From positions 36,650,728 through 36,714,727 of the forward strand of contig NC_092115.1 of assembly GCF_045679555.1 (NCBI RefSeq): 64,000 nucleotides of DNA, in the 5' to 3' direction. A program made the position numbers and the translations under genes. Positions 25,231 through 40,000 of the stretch are shown here, piece by piece (position 1 is the stretch's first letter; each line of letters starts with the position of its first letter). This stretch comes from Salvelinus alpinus. Lineage: Eukaryota > Chordata > Actinopteri > Salmoniformes > Salmonidae. Below the pieces are notes generated by a model, which worked only from the letters and a program-made list of their open reading frames with translations, was not told where the DNA came from and searched no databases.

Positions 25231-25643
25231 ATATGGTAAAGAAAGAGTATACTCTTTCCAGTCTTCTGAAGCATTAGGCACCGTCAAAAACACGCTTCTT
25301 CTTCCTGAGAAGGAAGAGCATTTTTGGACAGTATCCTTTGCAATCCCTCAGCAGTGAAGTCCGGAAACCCAGAAACCTTTCAGAATCTGGCTGTGTTTTC
25401 CTGTCTTTTGTTTTAACGAGCAAAGTGCAAAGAAATGTTAATCAGGTTGAGTGTGAATTTTTTCTTGAATTTGGTTAAAAGGACAGTGAATCTGTTCATA
25501 ATTTGAAAACTCACTATGAAGCTCCTGTGTGTACACACATAGTTTAATCTCTGTGAGATTATTCTGAATTGAAGACGTGTGTTACCATGTTGTTTTAGCC
25601 TATTGATGATAGTCATATACTCTGTGTAATTCTGTAATGTATC
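25231..25643. other. Unannotated stretch
   Basis: Nothing recognised between the tRNA-like relic and the gypsy LTR. Confidence 0.3.
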
Positions 25644-27384
25644 TGTCACACCCTGATCTGTTTCACCTGTCTTTGTGATTGTCTCCACCCCCCTCCAGGT
25701 GTTGCCCATCTTCCCCATTATCCCCTGTGTATTTATACCTGTGTTCTCTGTTTGTCTGTTGCCAGCTCGTTTTGTTTGTGAAACCTACCAGCATTTGTTC
25801 ACCTGTTTCTTGCTCCTGTTTTCTAGTCCTTCCCGATTTTGACCTTTCTGCCTGCCCTGACCCTGAGACTGCCTAAAGTCCTGTACCTTACCCCACCTTA
25901 CTGGATTATTGACCCCTGCCTGCCATTCTGAACCCCTTGCACCCTCTCTGGATTATTGACCCCTGCCTGTCTTTGACCTGTTGTTTGCCTGCCCCTGTTT
26001 AAGGAATACACTTTTGTTTCTTCTACACTGTCTGCATCTGGGTCATACCTTAAACGTGATAGTACAAACTGGCCATGACTGACCCAGCAGACTCGGACCA
26101 GCTCCGCAACAACGCTCTATTGGCTGGGTCACCCACAATACCACCCCCATCAACCTCTGTGTGTCAGGGAATCACAGCGAGACGATCCAGTTTCTGCTCA
26201 TTAAGTCTCCTCAGGTTCCCGTGGTATTGGGATTCTCCTGGCTCCAGCGACACAATCCCCTCATTGACTGGTCTGCCGGTGCCATCATGGGCTGGATCCC
26301 CTTCTGTAATGCCCATTGCCTGAAATCAGCGCAGCCTGGCTCAGGACGTTTTCTTGGGAGCTCGGAAGCTGCCCCCGGACCTCGCCACCATTTCCACAAA
26401 GTACCAGGACCTCCGGGATGTGTTCAGTAAGGCCCGGGCCACTTCGCTGCTGCCGCACCGACCATATGACTGCGGGATTGATCTTCTCCCAGGCACCACT
26501 CTGCCCAGGGGACGACTGTGCTCTCTGTCGGGCCTGGAGACCAAGGCTATGGAGACCTAGATTGAGGACTACCTAGCTGCTGAGTTCTTCCATCCTTCTG
26601 CCTCCCCTGCCCGGCGCAGGGTTCTTTGTGGAGAAGAAGGACAAAACCTGTGCGCCCATGCATCAACTACCGAGGTCTCAACGACATCATTGGTGAAGAA
26701 CCGCTACCCGCTACCGCTCATCTCTTTGGCCTTCGAGCTGCTCCAGGCGGCCACCATGTTCTCCAAGCTGGACCTACGGAATGCCTACCACCTGGTGCGG
26801 ATACGGGAAGTGGACGAGTGGAAAACTGCCTTCCACACGGCCAGCGGTCACTACGAGTATCTGGTCATGCCTTTTGCCCCCACCAATGCCCCTGCTGTGT
26901 TCCAGGCTCTGATAATGATGTTCTCCGTGACATGTTGAACCGGTTCGTTTTTATCTACCTCGATGACATCCTCGTCTTTTCCCGCTCCACCCAAGAACAC
27001 GTGCTCCATGTCTGACAAGTTCTCCAACGTCTCCTGGAGAACCAGCTTTTTTTTAAAGCAGAAGTGTGAATTCCATCGCTCCACCATCCCCTTTCTGGGT
27101 TGCGTCATCGCTGCAGGAAGCATACAGATGGATCGCGGGAAGGTGAGAGCGGTGGTGGATTGGCCCCAGCTTATGTCCAGAGTACAGCTGCAGCGTTTCC
27201 TAGGATTTGCCTACTTTTATTGCCGCTTTATATGGGGCAACAGCACCCTAGCTTTCCCCCCTGTCTGCACTCACCTCTCCCAAGGTTCTGTTCACATGGT
27301 CCCCAGCTGCTGACCGGGCGTTCCGGGATCTCAAACACCACTTCACCACAGCTCCCATCTTGGTTCACCCTGACCCCTACATGG
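25644..27384 (+). mobile_element. Ty3/gypsy retrotransposon, internally deleted and 3'-truncated
   Basis: A 5' LTR (25644-26066, TGTCACACC to AGTACA) is followed directly by the first 15 or so gag codons (MTDPADSDQLRNN), then joins abruptly near 26120 to the protease/RT part of pol. It stops in the connection domain near 27384, with no integrase or 3' LTR. The LTR carries CA-rich Pol II-like sequence but no obvious strong TATA beyond GTATTTATACC at 25728. Confidence 0.88.
26130..27384 (+). pseudogene. Gypsy pol (protease end and reverse transcriptase), frameshifted
   Basis: Protease C-terminal part (NLCVSGNHSETIQFLLIKS, VVLGFSWLQRHNPLIDW) and RT motifs spread over three frames: [57 protein letters not shown] (motif A Asp), the catalytic YLDD in FIYLDDILVFSRS at about 26950, and RFLGFAYFYCRFI. 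A stop after KAMET (26560), shifts near 26620-26690 and 26930, and an early end make it non-functional. The presence of YLDD shows the core was once active. Confidence 0.9.
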
Positions 27385-27466
27385 AGCCCAAAAGGGTTCT
27401 TACTGGAAACAAAAAGGGTTCTCCTTTGGTGATAGCCAAAGAGCTCTGTTGGAACCCCTTTTTCGA
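27385..27466. repeat. Short MITE (AAAAGGGTTCT ends)
   Basis: About 80 bases starting AAAAGGGTTCTTACTGG and ending GGAACCCCTTTTTCG, inverted at the ends. It directly abuts the broken 3' end of the gypsy element and may have been inserted there. Confidence 0.5.
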
Positions 27467-29450
27467 AGAGTGTACTCAACAAGTTCAACCTGTTCAGTTT
27501 ACACCATTTCATTCTGTACTCAAACATATGCCTGATATTCAAGATAACACACAACATAGCACAAATCTCTGCCAACCTCTGCTCAGACTTAAATAGCAGT
27601 TCCAAGAACCTCAACCAAGAGTGACGGTAGTATCCTCAAACAGACAAAAACGAGACACAAGAGGGCACCCCGCACTCATTTTAGATCCCGAGGGGTCTTT
27701 TATTTTCATACTGTACACTCTCACTCTCAGCACTATCTCCATTGCCATCTTCCATTTATGGCATTTCAACAATGACACAGACGGTCACATCACACGTCTT
27801 TTCTTGGAACTCCATCCACCCACACACACACACACACACAACTGTAGCATCTTGTTTACATTTCTCACATTTTAGGCATCCAGCTGAGGCCTTGAATGGA
27901 TTATGTTGCACTAGGGTATGTATGTACAGTAATTTTCAGTGTGGAGACAAATGAGTTGTGGAGGGAGAGTAGTGGGGGTGGTGAGTTGAACAGCTGCAGT
28001 GATGCTGATCGGTTGCTCTGGCTCATCACTTCTTCTTGAATAAAATACATTTGTTTGACATTACCATAGTTCAGCAGCTGAAAAACATACTCCCAGAGAT
28101 AGCAAGACATTCAGTATTCACTGAGTAAAGTAGCCTACCCATCCTCATTTACAATTTAATGAATCAATGAAATGAATTATACAATAGCACATTCAATGAC
28201 GTTATTATTTTAGACTATAAGCTACTCCTGTGTCTACCTTGAACAATATCGTAATCATTGAATAAAGTAGCTTACCCATCCACATTTACAATTTCATTCA
28301 CCAATTAGATAAATAATACTAGCACATACAGTTAGTTACATTCTTGTAGAATAGTCTACTCCTGTATCCACACTATATTAGGATACCGTTAGGATTTCAT
28401 TGGTCTTGTCAGTCATGATTTTAAGTCTTCAATCGAAATTGTATGTTGTACCTCATTTCCCTTCTTCAGTGAAAAGTAGTTATGCATCCCCCATTCAATT
28501 CAGTTCGAGTGTGAATGTGTTGGCCTAGTGGCAGTGGAAAAATAAACTCATAGCTCCAGCACACAATGGCATATAGGAGTAGTGTATTACAATTTAAAAT
28601 ATGTATATATCCTATAATACAATGGCATGTAGGGGTAGTCTATTACAATGTAAAATATGAATATATCCTATAGCGCCACGTGTGTATATTTTCATTTACA
28701 ATTGAATTAATCCATGAAATAAATCCTACTAGCACATCAAATTACTTTATCATTGGGATATCCCAAGCATCCCGAATAGCATGGACCCTCTGGGAAAGCC
28801 TATGAACTTGTCTATTCGAATGAAAGCCACGGACACAACTCTTATTGGTTATCTGATGTAGGCTACTGGGAACAACACAGTCTGTGATTGGCTAAGAACC
28901 TTTAGATCTGTATACAGCAAGATAATATTACATACCATCCCATGAGTTGTTGAGGGAAAGACAGATTACCTATAGATTGGACATCATCTTTTCTAGGCCA
29001 TGAGTGATATCTGGAAATACACAAGCCGTAGGCTACACTATAGCTCAAGGTGGTTACATCGGGAATGTTGGCTTGCATGGGAAAAGCGGTAAGTTTCTAA
29101 CATTTATGGTTGAGATTTAATTAATATAAATATAATCTATGCACTTTATGAGCAGGTGTCACACAGACGTTAGTAAGGCGTTGGTATCGTCATGTCAGTC
29201 AGATGTTCAATGGTAGGCGACAGCCACACGGTGGTACTGTTGCCTAGGCTGAATTTAGGCCTTTATCACCCCCCATACTCAACATTCAAGCGTTCGAATG
29301 TCCTTTTCGCATGAACAGGTGAATAAAGCGCCTGTATTCTTAATTTCACATGTTAAGTATTTTTTGCATTTACAAGTGTAGAAAACGCGTGACTTCTATA
29401 AAGTTCCTTTTCAAATTACAAATTTCCCTGTTTAAATCTTAGTGGACTTT
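27467..29450. other. Unannotated stretch with local tandem duplications
   Basis: A short CA run occurs at 27820-27840. A unit with AAAGTAGC(C/T)TACCCATCC(T/A)CATTTACAATTT starts near 28118 and again near 28265. A second doublet, ACAATGGCAT(A/G)TAGG(A/G)GTAGT, starts near 28562 and 28619. No gene was found. Confidence 0.45.
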
Positions 29451-29452
29451 TA

Positions 29453-29640
29453 CAGTGCATTCGGAAAGTATTCAGACCCCTTGATTATTTCCACATTTTG
29501 TTACCTTACAACTTTATTCTAAAATGAATGAAATCGTTTTTACCCTCATCAATCTACACACAATACCCCATAATGACAAAGCAAAATGTTTTTTTGCAAA
29601 TGTATTAAAAATACGAAACTGAAATAATAACATTTACATA
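29453..29640. mobile_element. Tc1-like terminal fragment (CAGTGCATTCGGAAAG type)
   Basis: Begins after TA with CAGTGCATTCGGAAAGTATT and AGACCCCTTGA, then the usual subterminal ACACAATACCCCATAATGAC. Only one end is present. It is followed at about 29640 by another Tc1-type end (CGGTCGTAAACAAAAATATT). Confidence 0.75.
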
Positions 29641-29866
29641 CGGTCGTAAACAAAAATATTGGCACACTTGCACTTTCTTCAAATAATGCACAATTTGTTA
29701 CAGAAAACTGTTGAAATTAAAACATATTTTGGTATCCACATATGTATGTCTTTGGTGTGCAGTTGAACAAAACAAAAAATGGTTGATAATTCCACAAAGA
29801 AATCCTAAAATGGCCTTGGACAATATTATTGGCACCTTCTAGAAGTAGTTAAAAAATAATTAGATT
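29641..29866. mobile_element. Second Tc1-like terminal fragment
   Basis: CGGTCGTAAACAAAAATATTGGCAC and the later TATTATTGGCACCTTCTAGA resemble the end of a Tc1 family with ATTGGCACC repeats. No transposase remains. Confidence 0.5.
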
Positions 29867-30130
29867 TCAAATAATTCGATTTTTCTTTGTCGGTACAGTG
29901 GACTGCTTGGTAAGGGCAGTTGATGTTATCTTAGTGGTAGCTACTGTAGTTCTTGCAGCTGCTTCCACTGTTGTTATCTTTCTAGTTATCACAGGCTCTT
30001 CCTGTTTAGGTATTGGCGTAGGACCAATTCTAATGACTGTGGTGCTACTCCCTTCAGTCAATCTTGTTCTCGTTATTTCAACTATATGTTCTTCACCTTC
30101 CACTGGTTCAATCTTGTTCATGATGAGCAC
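29867..30130 (-). CDS. Unrecognised ORF, probably the 3' continuation of the 30131-30763 frame
   Basis: 87 codons in the same frame as the ORF just upstream, separated from it only by one stop codon. The product is Thr-rich (ITRKITTVEAAARTT, TTKITSTALTKQSTVPTKK). The frame opens directly after the stop with a GTG, so it is more likely read-through or a broken single gene than an independent gene. No domain recognised. Confidence 0.3.
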   Translation of the reverse strand: MLIMNKIEPVEGEEHIVEITRTRLTEGSSTTVIRIGPTPIPKQEEPVITRKITTVEAAARTTVATTKITSTALTKQSTVPTKKNRII

Positions 30131-30763
30131 TCACTCGTCTTTTTCTTTGATTAATGTCAGGTCACATCCTTTCGGGTCCCAAACGACTTCTCCCTTTGTT
30201 TGGTGATGTGTCCATCCACAGAGTGCAATCTTTGGTAAGGGTTTGATCCTTATGATTGAGATAGACTTCAGTTCTCCTGCTTCTGTTATGAGTTGAGGTG
30301 GAACAGAGATTCTAACCCTGTCATTCTTTTTAGATTGTTCGGCTGGTTCCTCTCTTCTCTTCCTGTTTCCCCAATACATCTTGATTGTGCGTGAGTCTGT
30401 TGTTTCTATACTAGCGGTCACTGTTACTTCTGTTATGTCAATGTCATTATTCTTTTGTTGTTCTAACTTCAATTGTCTGTTAAGGAGACCATTCAAGAGC
30501 TGAAAAGTCAATTGTGGGGAAATCCCCATTTTCTTCAGCTTGCGGGACTTTTCCTCCTCTTTGTGGGGTCTCTCCTTCTGTTCATTGTGAGGCCTCTCCT
30601 CCTCTTTCTTCCCCTGAGGCTCCCTGCTCAGGCTGGACTGGGCTTCCATCCTGAAGGGTGTCAATTTTAGGGAAGAGATGTTCCCATTCTGTAGGTGGTA
30701 CTTCGGGGTCCCACTGTGGAGGGCTTCCGTCAAGGAGGTCTGCCACAATAGGTATGTCATCAA
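30131..30763 (-). CDS. Unrecognised ORF, 210 aa, basic and Glu/Lys-rich
   Basis: Open for 211 codons on the minus strand. The N-terminal third is charged (GKKEEERPHNEQKERPHKEE). The middle is TEVTVTASIETTDSRTIKMY, then WGNRKRREEP. The C-terminal part is better ordered, with LPKIALCGWTHHQTKGEVVW and DPKGCDLTLIKEKDE. It overlaps another frame (30582-31042) by about 180 bases. It lies at the 3' side of a minus-strand LTR-type region whose LTR is at 40226-40886, so an accessory or structural gene of an old retroelement is possible. I do not recognise the family and infer no function. Confidence 0.4.
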   Translation of the reverse strand: MMTYLLWQTSLTEALHSGTPKYHLQNGNISSLKLTPFRMEAQSSLSREPQGKKEEERPHNEQKERPHKEEEKSRKLKKMGISPQLTFQLLNGLLNRQLKLEQQKNNDIDITEVTVTASIETTDSRTIKMYWGNRKRREEPAEQSKKNDRVRISVPPQLITEAGELKSISIIRIKPLPKIALCGWTHHQTKGEVVWDPKGCDLTLIKEKDE

Positions 30764-31042
30764 GAGTAGCAGGCAGGTTACTTCCTCTCATCCCTGGACT
30801 CTCTGGCCCCACAGGAGAGAATACTGGTTGTTCGCAGGTTCTCTCTCCAGTGTTGTCTCTCCTTCGTCTTCTTCTGGGTGCCTTAGGCGATGCACCTGTC
30901 GTATTTTGGCTTTCACTTGGTCTGCTGTTCTCTTGGCTCCTCCCTGGCGTCTCGATTGCTTTCGCTGTTCCTGCTCCTTCCGGGCTCCTGCCTGGTGGAT
31001 CAGCATCCTCTGTGTCCTCATCTCTATATGGTTGTGTCTACA
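30582..31042 (-). CDS. Unrecognised acidic, Pro-rich ORF overlapping the previous one
   Basis: Open from a stop near 31042 to the stop at 30582, about 153 codons. The composition is acidic, then Arg-rich, then Pro/Glu-rich (DEDTEDADPPGRSPEG, KAPRRRRRRDNTG, PQWDPEVPPTEWEHLFPKID). The first ATG in frame is at 30812. The upstream part would need a splice acceptor or another start. The overlap in a different frame resembles retroviral accessory-gene packing, but no homology can be claimed. Confidence 0.35.
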
Positions 31043-31438
31043 TATGGTTGTGTCACTCTCTCTTCACCTGACTCTATGCCTCCAGGATACTTTTCTGCTG
31101 GACTTCCACAAAAATAAAAGCCTTAAAAAGCTTCCTCATGCTTCCACCCAGTCTTCCCCTTTCGGCCCCAGGTTCTGAGAGGTGTTCCCAAATCATGTCA
31201 TTTTTTACTTAGTTTCCCATCTGCTCCATTTCAACTGATAAGCATGTGCATAACCTTAATCAACATTATCTCTTCTTGAAGTAATTCAACACTGTATATG
31301 CTTTCACATCAATTCCTTCAACATGTTGTTTAGAGTACAATTACCCTAACATCTATCCTTTTTCACATGATGCATTAACAAATAAAACAAGTAGCCCCCA
31401 AACTCAACCCAGTTTGTCTACAGTGGAATCTGGAATCT

Positions 31439-31512
<74 letters not shown>

Positions 31513-33537
31513 GGGTTATTTCCTGACAACAGACTTTCTTCTTATAGCAAGATCACTAATTCTTAATTTTTAAATAACAGCCCTATGTAAACATTCTGCC
31601 TCAAATACCTGGCCTCCTGCCACAGAAATATTCATAATGATAGCCAAATTATGGTCCCTACAGCAACTGCTGTAAGAATAACATGTAATCAGTCAAGTGT
31701 CTTCCAGTTGGAAGAATATCCAATCCTAACAAAACTAAGTCATAAGTTTCTTAAACTTTTGCTCAAGTGTTCAAAATGCCACCACTTATTACTTTTACCA
31801 TAATCTAGGTATGTGTAATGTTCTATTTACTTTAGAATTGTCCCTATATTTTATATCCCTATATTTTACAAGGCCAACTGTCCTTCCTTTTCTGTGAGTT
31901 ATCTCCTCTAATAATATACATCGTTTCTAGAAATAACACCCCTTCACTACCATAACCTTAATTTATGAGTCCACATGAGTCACTACTCCTAATTTCCTTC
32001 CATAGTTTGATACATACTTAAACATTCTCAAATCAATTTTAGTCAATTTATATCAGTCCCTCCTCAGGAACAATATACACACTTATGTTCCTCAAAACAA
32101 AAATAAATTGACCAAACAAGAAAAAAGAGAAAAATAAATTATAATAACTGCATATTTGCAATAAATTACTACTATTTGTAATGTAATTAAACCTGGGGAA
32201 AACGTCCATCCATTTCATTCTATGCCCATGTTATGTTGATCTCCTTCTCCTTCATCCTTGGGTGTCATCGCACAACAGACTATACCTTTTATTCAATTAC
32301 TTATATCATTCCAATTTATCATTCCAATTCCAATTATATTCTAAAACAAAAGAAACAAAAACCTTTAATCTAATATTCTGTAAATTCTGTCAAATTCTCA
32401 GGATTAGTTTCCAGAGCTTCCCTAGGCCATGTAAATTTAAACAGTTCTATATCCAAATCATAACTAAAACGTTCTTTTTTAAATACATTTTCCAACTCAA
32501 TATTCAGGATAACAGTCCTTAGTGCTTACTTTAACTCAAATTTGACCTTATCTATTCAATACACATCATCCCTTTAATAATTAACATTTAGACTAAAAAA
32601 CTTTTAGTACCAGTAATATCTATTTTCCAAATAGCCCTTTTGTCTCTGTTTTTCTCTCATGAGTGGCCTGGTAATAAAAGGTCAGTACCCCAATCCCCTT
32701 TAGTCTTTCTCCTCCCAGCACATATCATTCCCGCATGTCTATTTTAGATACAGTTCACAGGTCATCAGACACAGTTGTCCCTCACTATTCAGCCGGTTAG
32801 GGTGGGTTTGAGCTCCACACACACTTGTTGTGGTGATAATCTCTCCCATGCATTAAAGCATTCTGACGTCACCTTCCATGATAACTCCCTTATTCTACTG
32901 GTGATCTCTCAGACGAGTTACAGATTATGTGGTTATCAACATAACCCTCGCAGAGACCCACACTCCAATAAACCATTTGGAGTAACTGTCATCCCTTTTT
33001 AAACATATATTTCCCTTTTATATGCAGAATTAACAAAGCACATTTGTGTATTTACCCAAAGACCATAACCCCAGGGAACTGATAATTTTACCTATGAACC
33101 CATGTTAAATCAAAAAATGTACCTATTTGAGTAACTAGTCAATTTAAGATTACAACTCTTCATAATTATCCCAGGGAAATAATAGATTTTCAAAGTAATT
33201 ATACACTTTGAATAGAGACTGGTGTTTCCTATTTGTTTTATAATTAAATCCCACCTGTTCCAACAATTTCTAGTGAAGTGGATCAATCTTCACGGGAAAT
33301 TCTTAGGATTCAGGGCATTTTGCACCATAAAAATGTTTCCACTCCCCTTTCTTTAGAAACAACTTAAATACATTTTCAAAAACATGTCCATCCTTCTGCA
33401 TACCCAATTTGAAACTGAATTGATAAAACCCCTTCCAAAATAAATCCACTAACGCATATTCATTCCCAGTATATGGTGTGTACTTACTAGTGAACCATAG
33501 GCCAAGAACACACAGGAACTGGCCTCACTTATCCGGA
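31043..33537. other. Non-coding T/C-rich stretch, possible interior of a minus-strand retroelement
   Basis: Plus strand rich in T and C (A/G-rich on the minus strand), with no long ORF on either strand. Contains the (TC)n tract at 31441-31510. Its base composition is like 37017-40202, on the other side of the salmonid repeat and Tc1, suggesting the two were once one unit. This is inference. Confidence 0.4.
31441..31510. repeat. (TC)n microsatellite, 35 units
   Basis: Seventy bases of uninterrupted TC, followed by ATGGGTTATTTCC. Confidence 0.97.
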
Positions 33538-34637
33538 ACTCCATGTTTTAGCCTTATCTTCTTGTCAATATGGGGGCGCTGTTTCCACTTTGTAAAAAAT
33601 CGTGCCCAAATTAAACTGCCTCGTACTCTTTTCTAGATCGTACAATATGCATATTATTATTACTATTGGATAGAAAACACTCTCAAGTTTCTAAAACCAT
33701 CTGAATTATATCTGTGAGTTAAACAGAACTCATTTTGCAGCAAACTTCCTGACAGGAAGTGAAAAATCTGAAATCGAGGCTCTGTTCCAGGGCCTTCCTA
33801 TTCAATTGCTTGAAATCTATGGATATACATGCACTTCATACGCCTTCCACTAGATGTCAACAGGCAGTGGGAGGTGGAATGGGGTGTCTAGCTTGATCTG
33901 AGGTCGAACAAGAGCTCTTGGAATGACGTGCCCACAATTTCCTTTGTCTACCAAGGCGCGGGAAGGACATCAGCATTGACTTCTGAAAAGCGTTCGGTAT
34001 AGACGGCTAATATCTCTGGCTTTGATTTTATTTGATACATGTGATAATATCATCGTAAAGTATGTTTTTTCAATATAGTTTTATCAGATTATTCAACGTT
34101 TATCGGGAGTTTTGGAGTTTTCCGTTCTCTGCGTTAGATGAAGATGGACATCTTCGCGCCACTTGGCTAGCTAAGGTTGCTAATTCGACAGGAGAGAAGG
34201 ACATTCTAAAACCAAACAACGATTTATTCTGGACAAAGGACTCCTTGTACAAGATTCTGATGGAAGCTCAGCAAAAAGTAAGAACAATTTATGATGTTAT
34301 TTCGTATTTTTGTGTGAAATGTTTAGTCCTATTCTCCGCCCTTATAACGGGCACTGTCTCGCAATAACGCAAGCTGTATGTCGTACTAAAGTTATTTGTA
34401 AAAATCTAACACAGCGGTTGCATTAAGAACCAGTGTATCTTTCATTTGCTGTACATCATGTATTTTTTAGTAAAGTTTATGATGAGTTCTTTGATTAGAT
34501 TTATGTTGAGTTCTTTGATTAGATTAGGTGACTGTCCAAAATATCTCCGGAGATTTTTGTGCATTTCTGCTACGTATTCACAATGTAAAACCAAGATTTG
34601 TACCTCTAAATATGCAAATTTTCGAACAAAACATATA

Positions 34638-36244
<1,607 letters not shown>

Positions 36245-37016
36245 TATGTATTGTGTAACATGATGTTATAAGACTGTCATCTGATGAAGTTGGTCAAGGT
36301 TAGTGATTAATTGTATATCTTTTGCTGTTTTTTTGCGATCGCTACCTTTTGCTGCTGATAAATGCGGTTGTGTGTTTGGCTATTGTGGTAAGCTAATATA
36401 ATGCTATATTGTGTTTTCGCTGTAAAACACTTAAAAAATCGGAAATATTGGCTGGATTCACAAGATGTTTATCTTTCATTTGCTGTACACCATGTATTTT
36501 TCATAAATGTTTTATGATGAGTATTTAGGTATTTCACGTTGCTCTCTGTAATTATTCTGCCTGCTTTGGTGATATTTTTGATGGTAGCTGCAATGTAAAA
36601 CTATGATTTATACCTCAAATATGCACATTTTCGAACAAAACATAGATTTATTGTATAACATGTTATAAGACTGTCATCTGATGAAGTTGTTTCTTGGTTA
36701 GTGACTAATTATATCTCTATTTGGTCGGCTTTGTGATAGCTACCTATGCGGTAGAAAAATTGTGAAAATATGCGGTTGAGTCTTTTGCTATTGTGGTTAG
36801 CTAATAGAAATACATAGTGTTTTCGCTGTAAAACATTTTAAAAATCGGAAATGATGGCTGGATTCACAAGATGTTTACCTTTCATTTGCTGTATTGGACT
36901 TGTGATTTCATGAAAATTATGTTATATGATATCCCTGTGGCGTTAGGCTAGGCTATGCTAGTCAGCTTTTTTGATGAGGATGCTCCCGGATCCGGGATGG
37001 GTAGCAATGAAAGGTT

Positions 37017-40000
37017 ATCCAGATATTTTAATTTTTAAAGCGGCTGACTTTCTCTAACTGCTTTCCCCAGTATCGCAGTCTCCAATGACATTTTGACCAG
37101 AGAAGATTAAACCCCTTTTTTCTGGAAAAGAAATTGTACATTTCGTTAACATTCACAATGTTACCTTTTAATCAGCAAGCCAATAGTATTACTTATATAT
37201 TCATTTTATTCTATAAGCGTCTTAGCAGTTTCAGAGAATGACGGTATAGAATGTCTAACACAATTAAAATCCCCTTACTTTTACTTTTTATTTTTATCAT
37301 GCGATAAAAGTTTTAGCCATGCCACAAAACGCATAGTTTCTTCCTGGTTGGTTATCTGTATCTTACCCTTAGAAATTGAAAACATCAATATGTTACATTT
37401 TGCTTTTCCTCCAACTAATTTTACCAAGGTGGTGATTTCTCATATACGTTTATTTTCCGTCTTTTGACGCTAATAACAAATTATCCACGTATTTATCACC
37501 ACTGAACCTATTGTTTCAATGTAAAATGATTCCAAGTGGGACTATTTGTAAATCCCATCGGTACTTTACTAGAAGGTAGGTAAAACGTGATCTAGTACGT
37601 CTTTTATCACATATAAACTGTAATCTCTATGAACCACTCATTGATCGATCAGAGACTATACACCGCCAGGTGAAAATTCCATTCTTACTAACCTCAAAAA
37701 CGATTAGTTGTTTGTTCTTTTGACAAAGATGCAAACTCTTGTATAGCAGCATTTCCTGCTACCGCACTACGTTCCAGTGTCACCGTACTCTCATTTTTCC
37801 CATACCCGATATTCCCATATCTAAAACAGGGAGCTATCTTCTTACGTTTAGATATTTTCTATAGCTCTTCTAACCACTCGCACGTCTGCGAGGACGAGCA
37901 GAATCATATTTGTCCCCCATCGTAATGTATTTTCTGATGATAGAATGTTGACATCAGAACGCTTGTAAATTGAGCTTCTTATTATGTGATTGTTCCAATT
38001 CCTAATTGCCTCCCTGAATTTTTTATTTTATTTATCCTGTTTACCGGGTAATGTAGTCCTACATTATCCAGTTTGCTCTGTCATATTTAATACGAATTCG
38101 GTAGAATTAACGTGCGCTTCTTTCAGCGACTCCATGGCTTTATTAAATCCGCTATCTCTCTATGCTAGGGAGAAACAGTCCTTTTGTTTCCTATGCCACT
38201 ATTTATTTTTTCCTAAACTTTCCCATCGTATTATACACCTTTTATTTACTATTTTCCAAGGTAGAGCTACTCACTTTCCCAGATAATAATTCATTAGTCA
38301 CATCACTTAATTTCTCCTATCAAAGCCTACTTTATAATGTCTGCACTTTATTTCTGAATACTACAGATGACTTAATGTCTTATTCTAGTACAGTACCTCA
38401 AATATCACTGTGTTTTTCCCTTTCACAGATATCATTACTATTCATTTTATTAGTTTGCTTATTCTATTACTTTAACTTTATTCAGTGTATTAAATCCCAT
38501 TTAATATATTTTTCCTTCTAATTCAGCTATTTATAATGTCTACACTTTCTTATGTCTTTATTTATCCGCTTGCTATATTCTCTCTTAGCCTATTTTACTG
38601 TTTAATTCCTGATTCATGGTTTTAGTGAAACAAAGTCTCTCCTCTCCTTCAGGCTATTTTTAAACTGCAGCCTCTGTTGCTACAGAGTGCCTGGTCGCCT
38701 GCTGTTTTCCTCCTATTTCGTTACAGTGCTCGTGATATTTTTAATATGTGTTCTAGACTTCTATTTTGGTGTCTCTCATGCAGTTTTGTCACTTTATTCT
38801 AGACCGCCTAGATTTATTTTAACCACGTAGTATATTTTAGTTTATCTGTATATTTTTTAAATTCTTTCTTCCTACTTCGCATCCGTTATATACTATCCGT
38901 GCCTTGTTGAATACCTCTTTAATTATTATTATTTATTTTAACACCTATTGTATTCTTACAATGGTTGTTTAACACATTATCACGTACATTTTTTATCCTT
39001 ATTTATAACTTATTTTTCCCAATTTCTATCGATTTTGTTCCCTTTGTCTTAGTAAGTTAAATGCACTCTCCTTCTCAAATTACACTCAGTTAACTGTCAC
39101 AGAGAGGCTTGCGCATTCCTCTCCCCTGGACCTATGACAAGACACACACAACATGTTCTTCCTCTCTGCTCCTTATGTTCTAGCTTATTCTGCTCTACTC
39201 ATTTCATCACAGAGAATTCTCATTAATTCGTTTATTTTTCATTCGTTCATATACACCCTTCGTTTTACCTAAAACGACCTATAGTTTTCGCCCACTAAAC
39301 TTAATTAACTTCCTCAACATAAGCCGGAGTTATTCTATAGGATTTTTCACGGTATGACGAGACCACTGCCTAACCGGGTCAGCCTGTCTTCATACCCTAT
39401 TCACCCACCCAATACTGGCCTCTATTCCGTATTAGAGCAATATCGTGGCGTGACCTACCGATTTACAGACCCCCGTTTAGCTAGACGGAGCGTTTTTATC
39501 CGCAGGATTTAATTTGCAGTTGAACCCCGCCAAATCGGGCCAGCGTTCTTCCGCGTCCTATATATTCACCCGAGCAGACCCCTTTCTAATTTTCCTTTTT
39601 AAACGGCGGTATCGTGGACTTTCTAACTACTTATTTATTCAGTCCTCTATTCTTTAGAGCTGTATTCATAAGCAACCTGTCCAAGCTTTCCTTCTACTAA
39701 TTTTATTGAAGAGGTATTACAGGATTTTCTACCTACTTTATCTGTTTTGACCGTATGGGCAGACAGCCGCAGCCCCACACCGGGCCAGGCAGCTCAGCCA
39801 GAGAGCGCAAACAACTGCACCAGTCAGGCCACACATTGGAGCGGTCCGATCAGAACGAGTGCCAGCCCCCTCCGCTAAACGCCCGACACCCGCAAGGTTC
39901 ACAGCCCCTACTCACTTAGTCCCTACACATGCACATATATATTTACATTTCACAACCCCCAAAATCACACATGCATGCAATTCATTGAATTCGAAAGTTC

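Noticed and set aside
30473..31178. Plus-strand frames opposite the unrecognised ORFs
   Set aside because: Ser/Leu/Cys-rich antisense translations; the minus-strand frames have more protein-like composition.
37990..38521. Two overlapping Phe/Leu/Ser-rich plus-strand frames
   Set aside because: T-rich DNA gives such frames by chance; no start context, domain or splice support.
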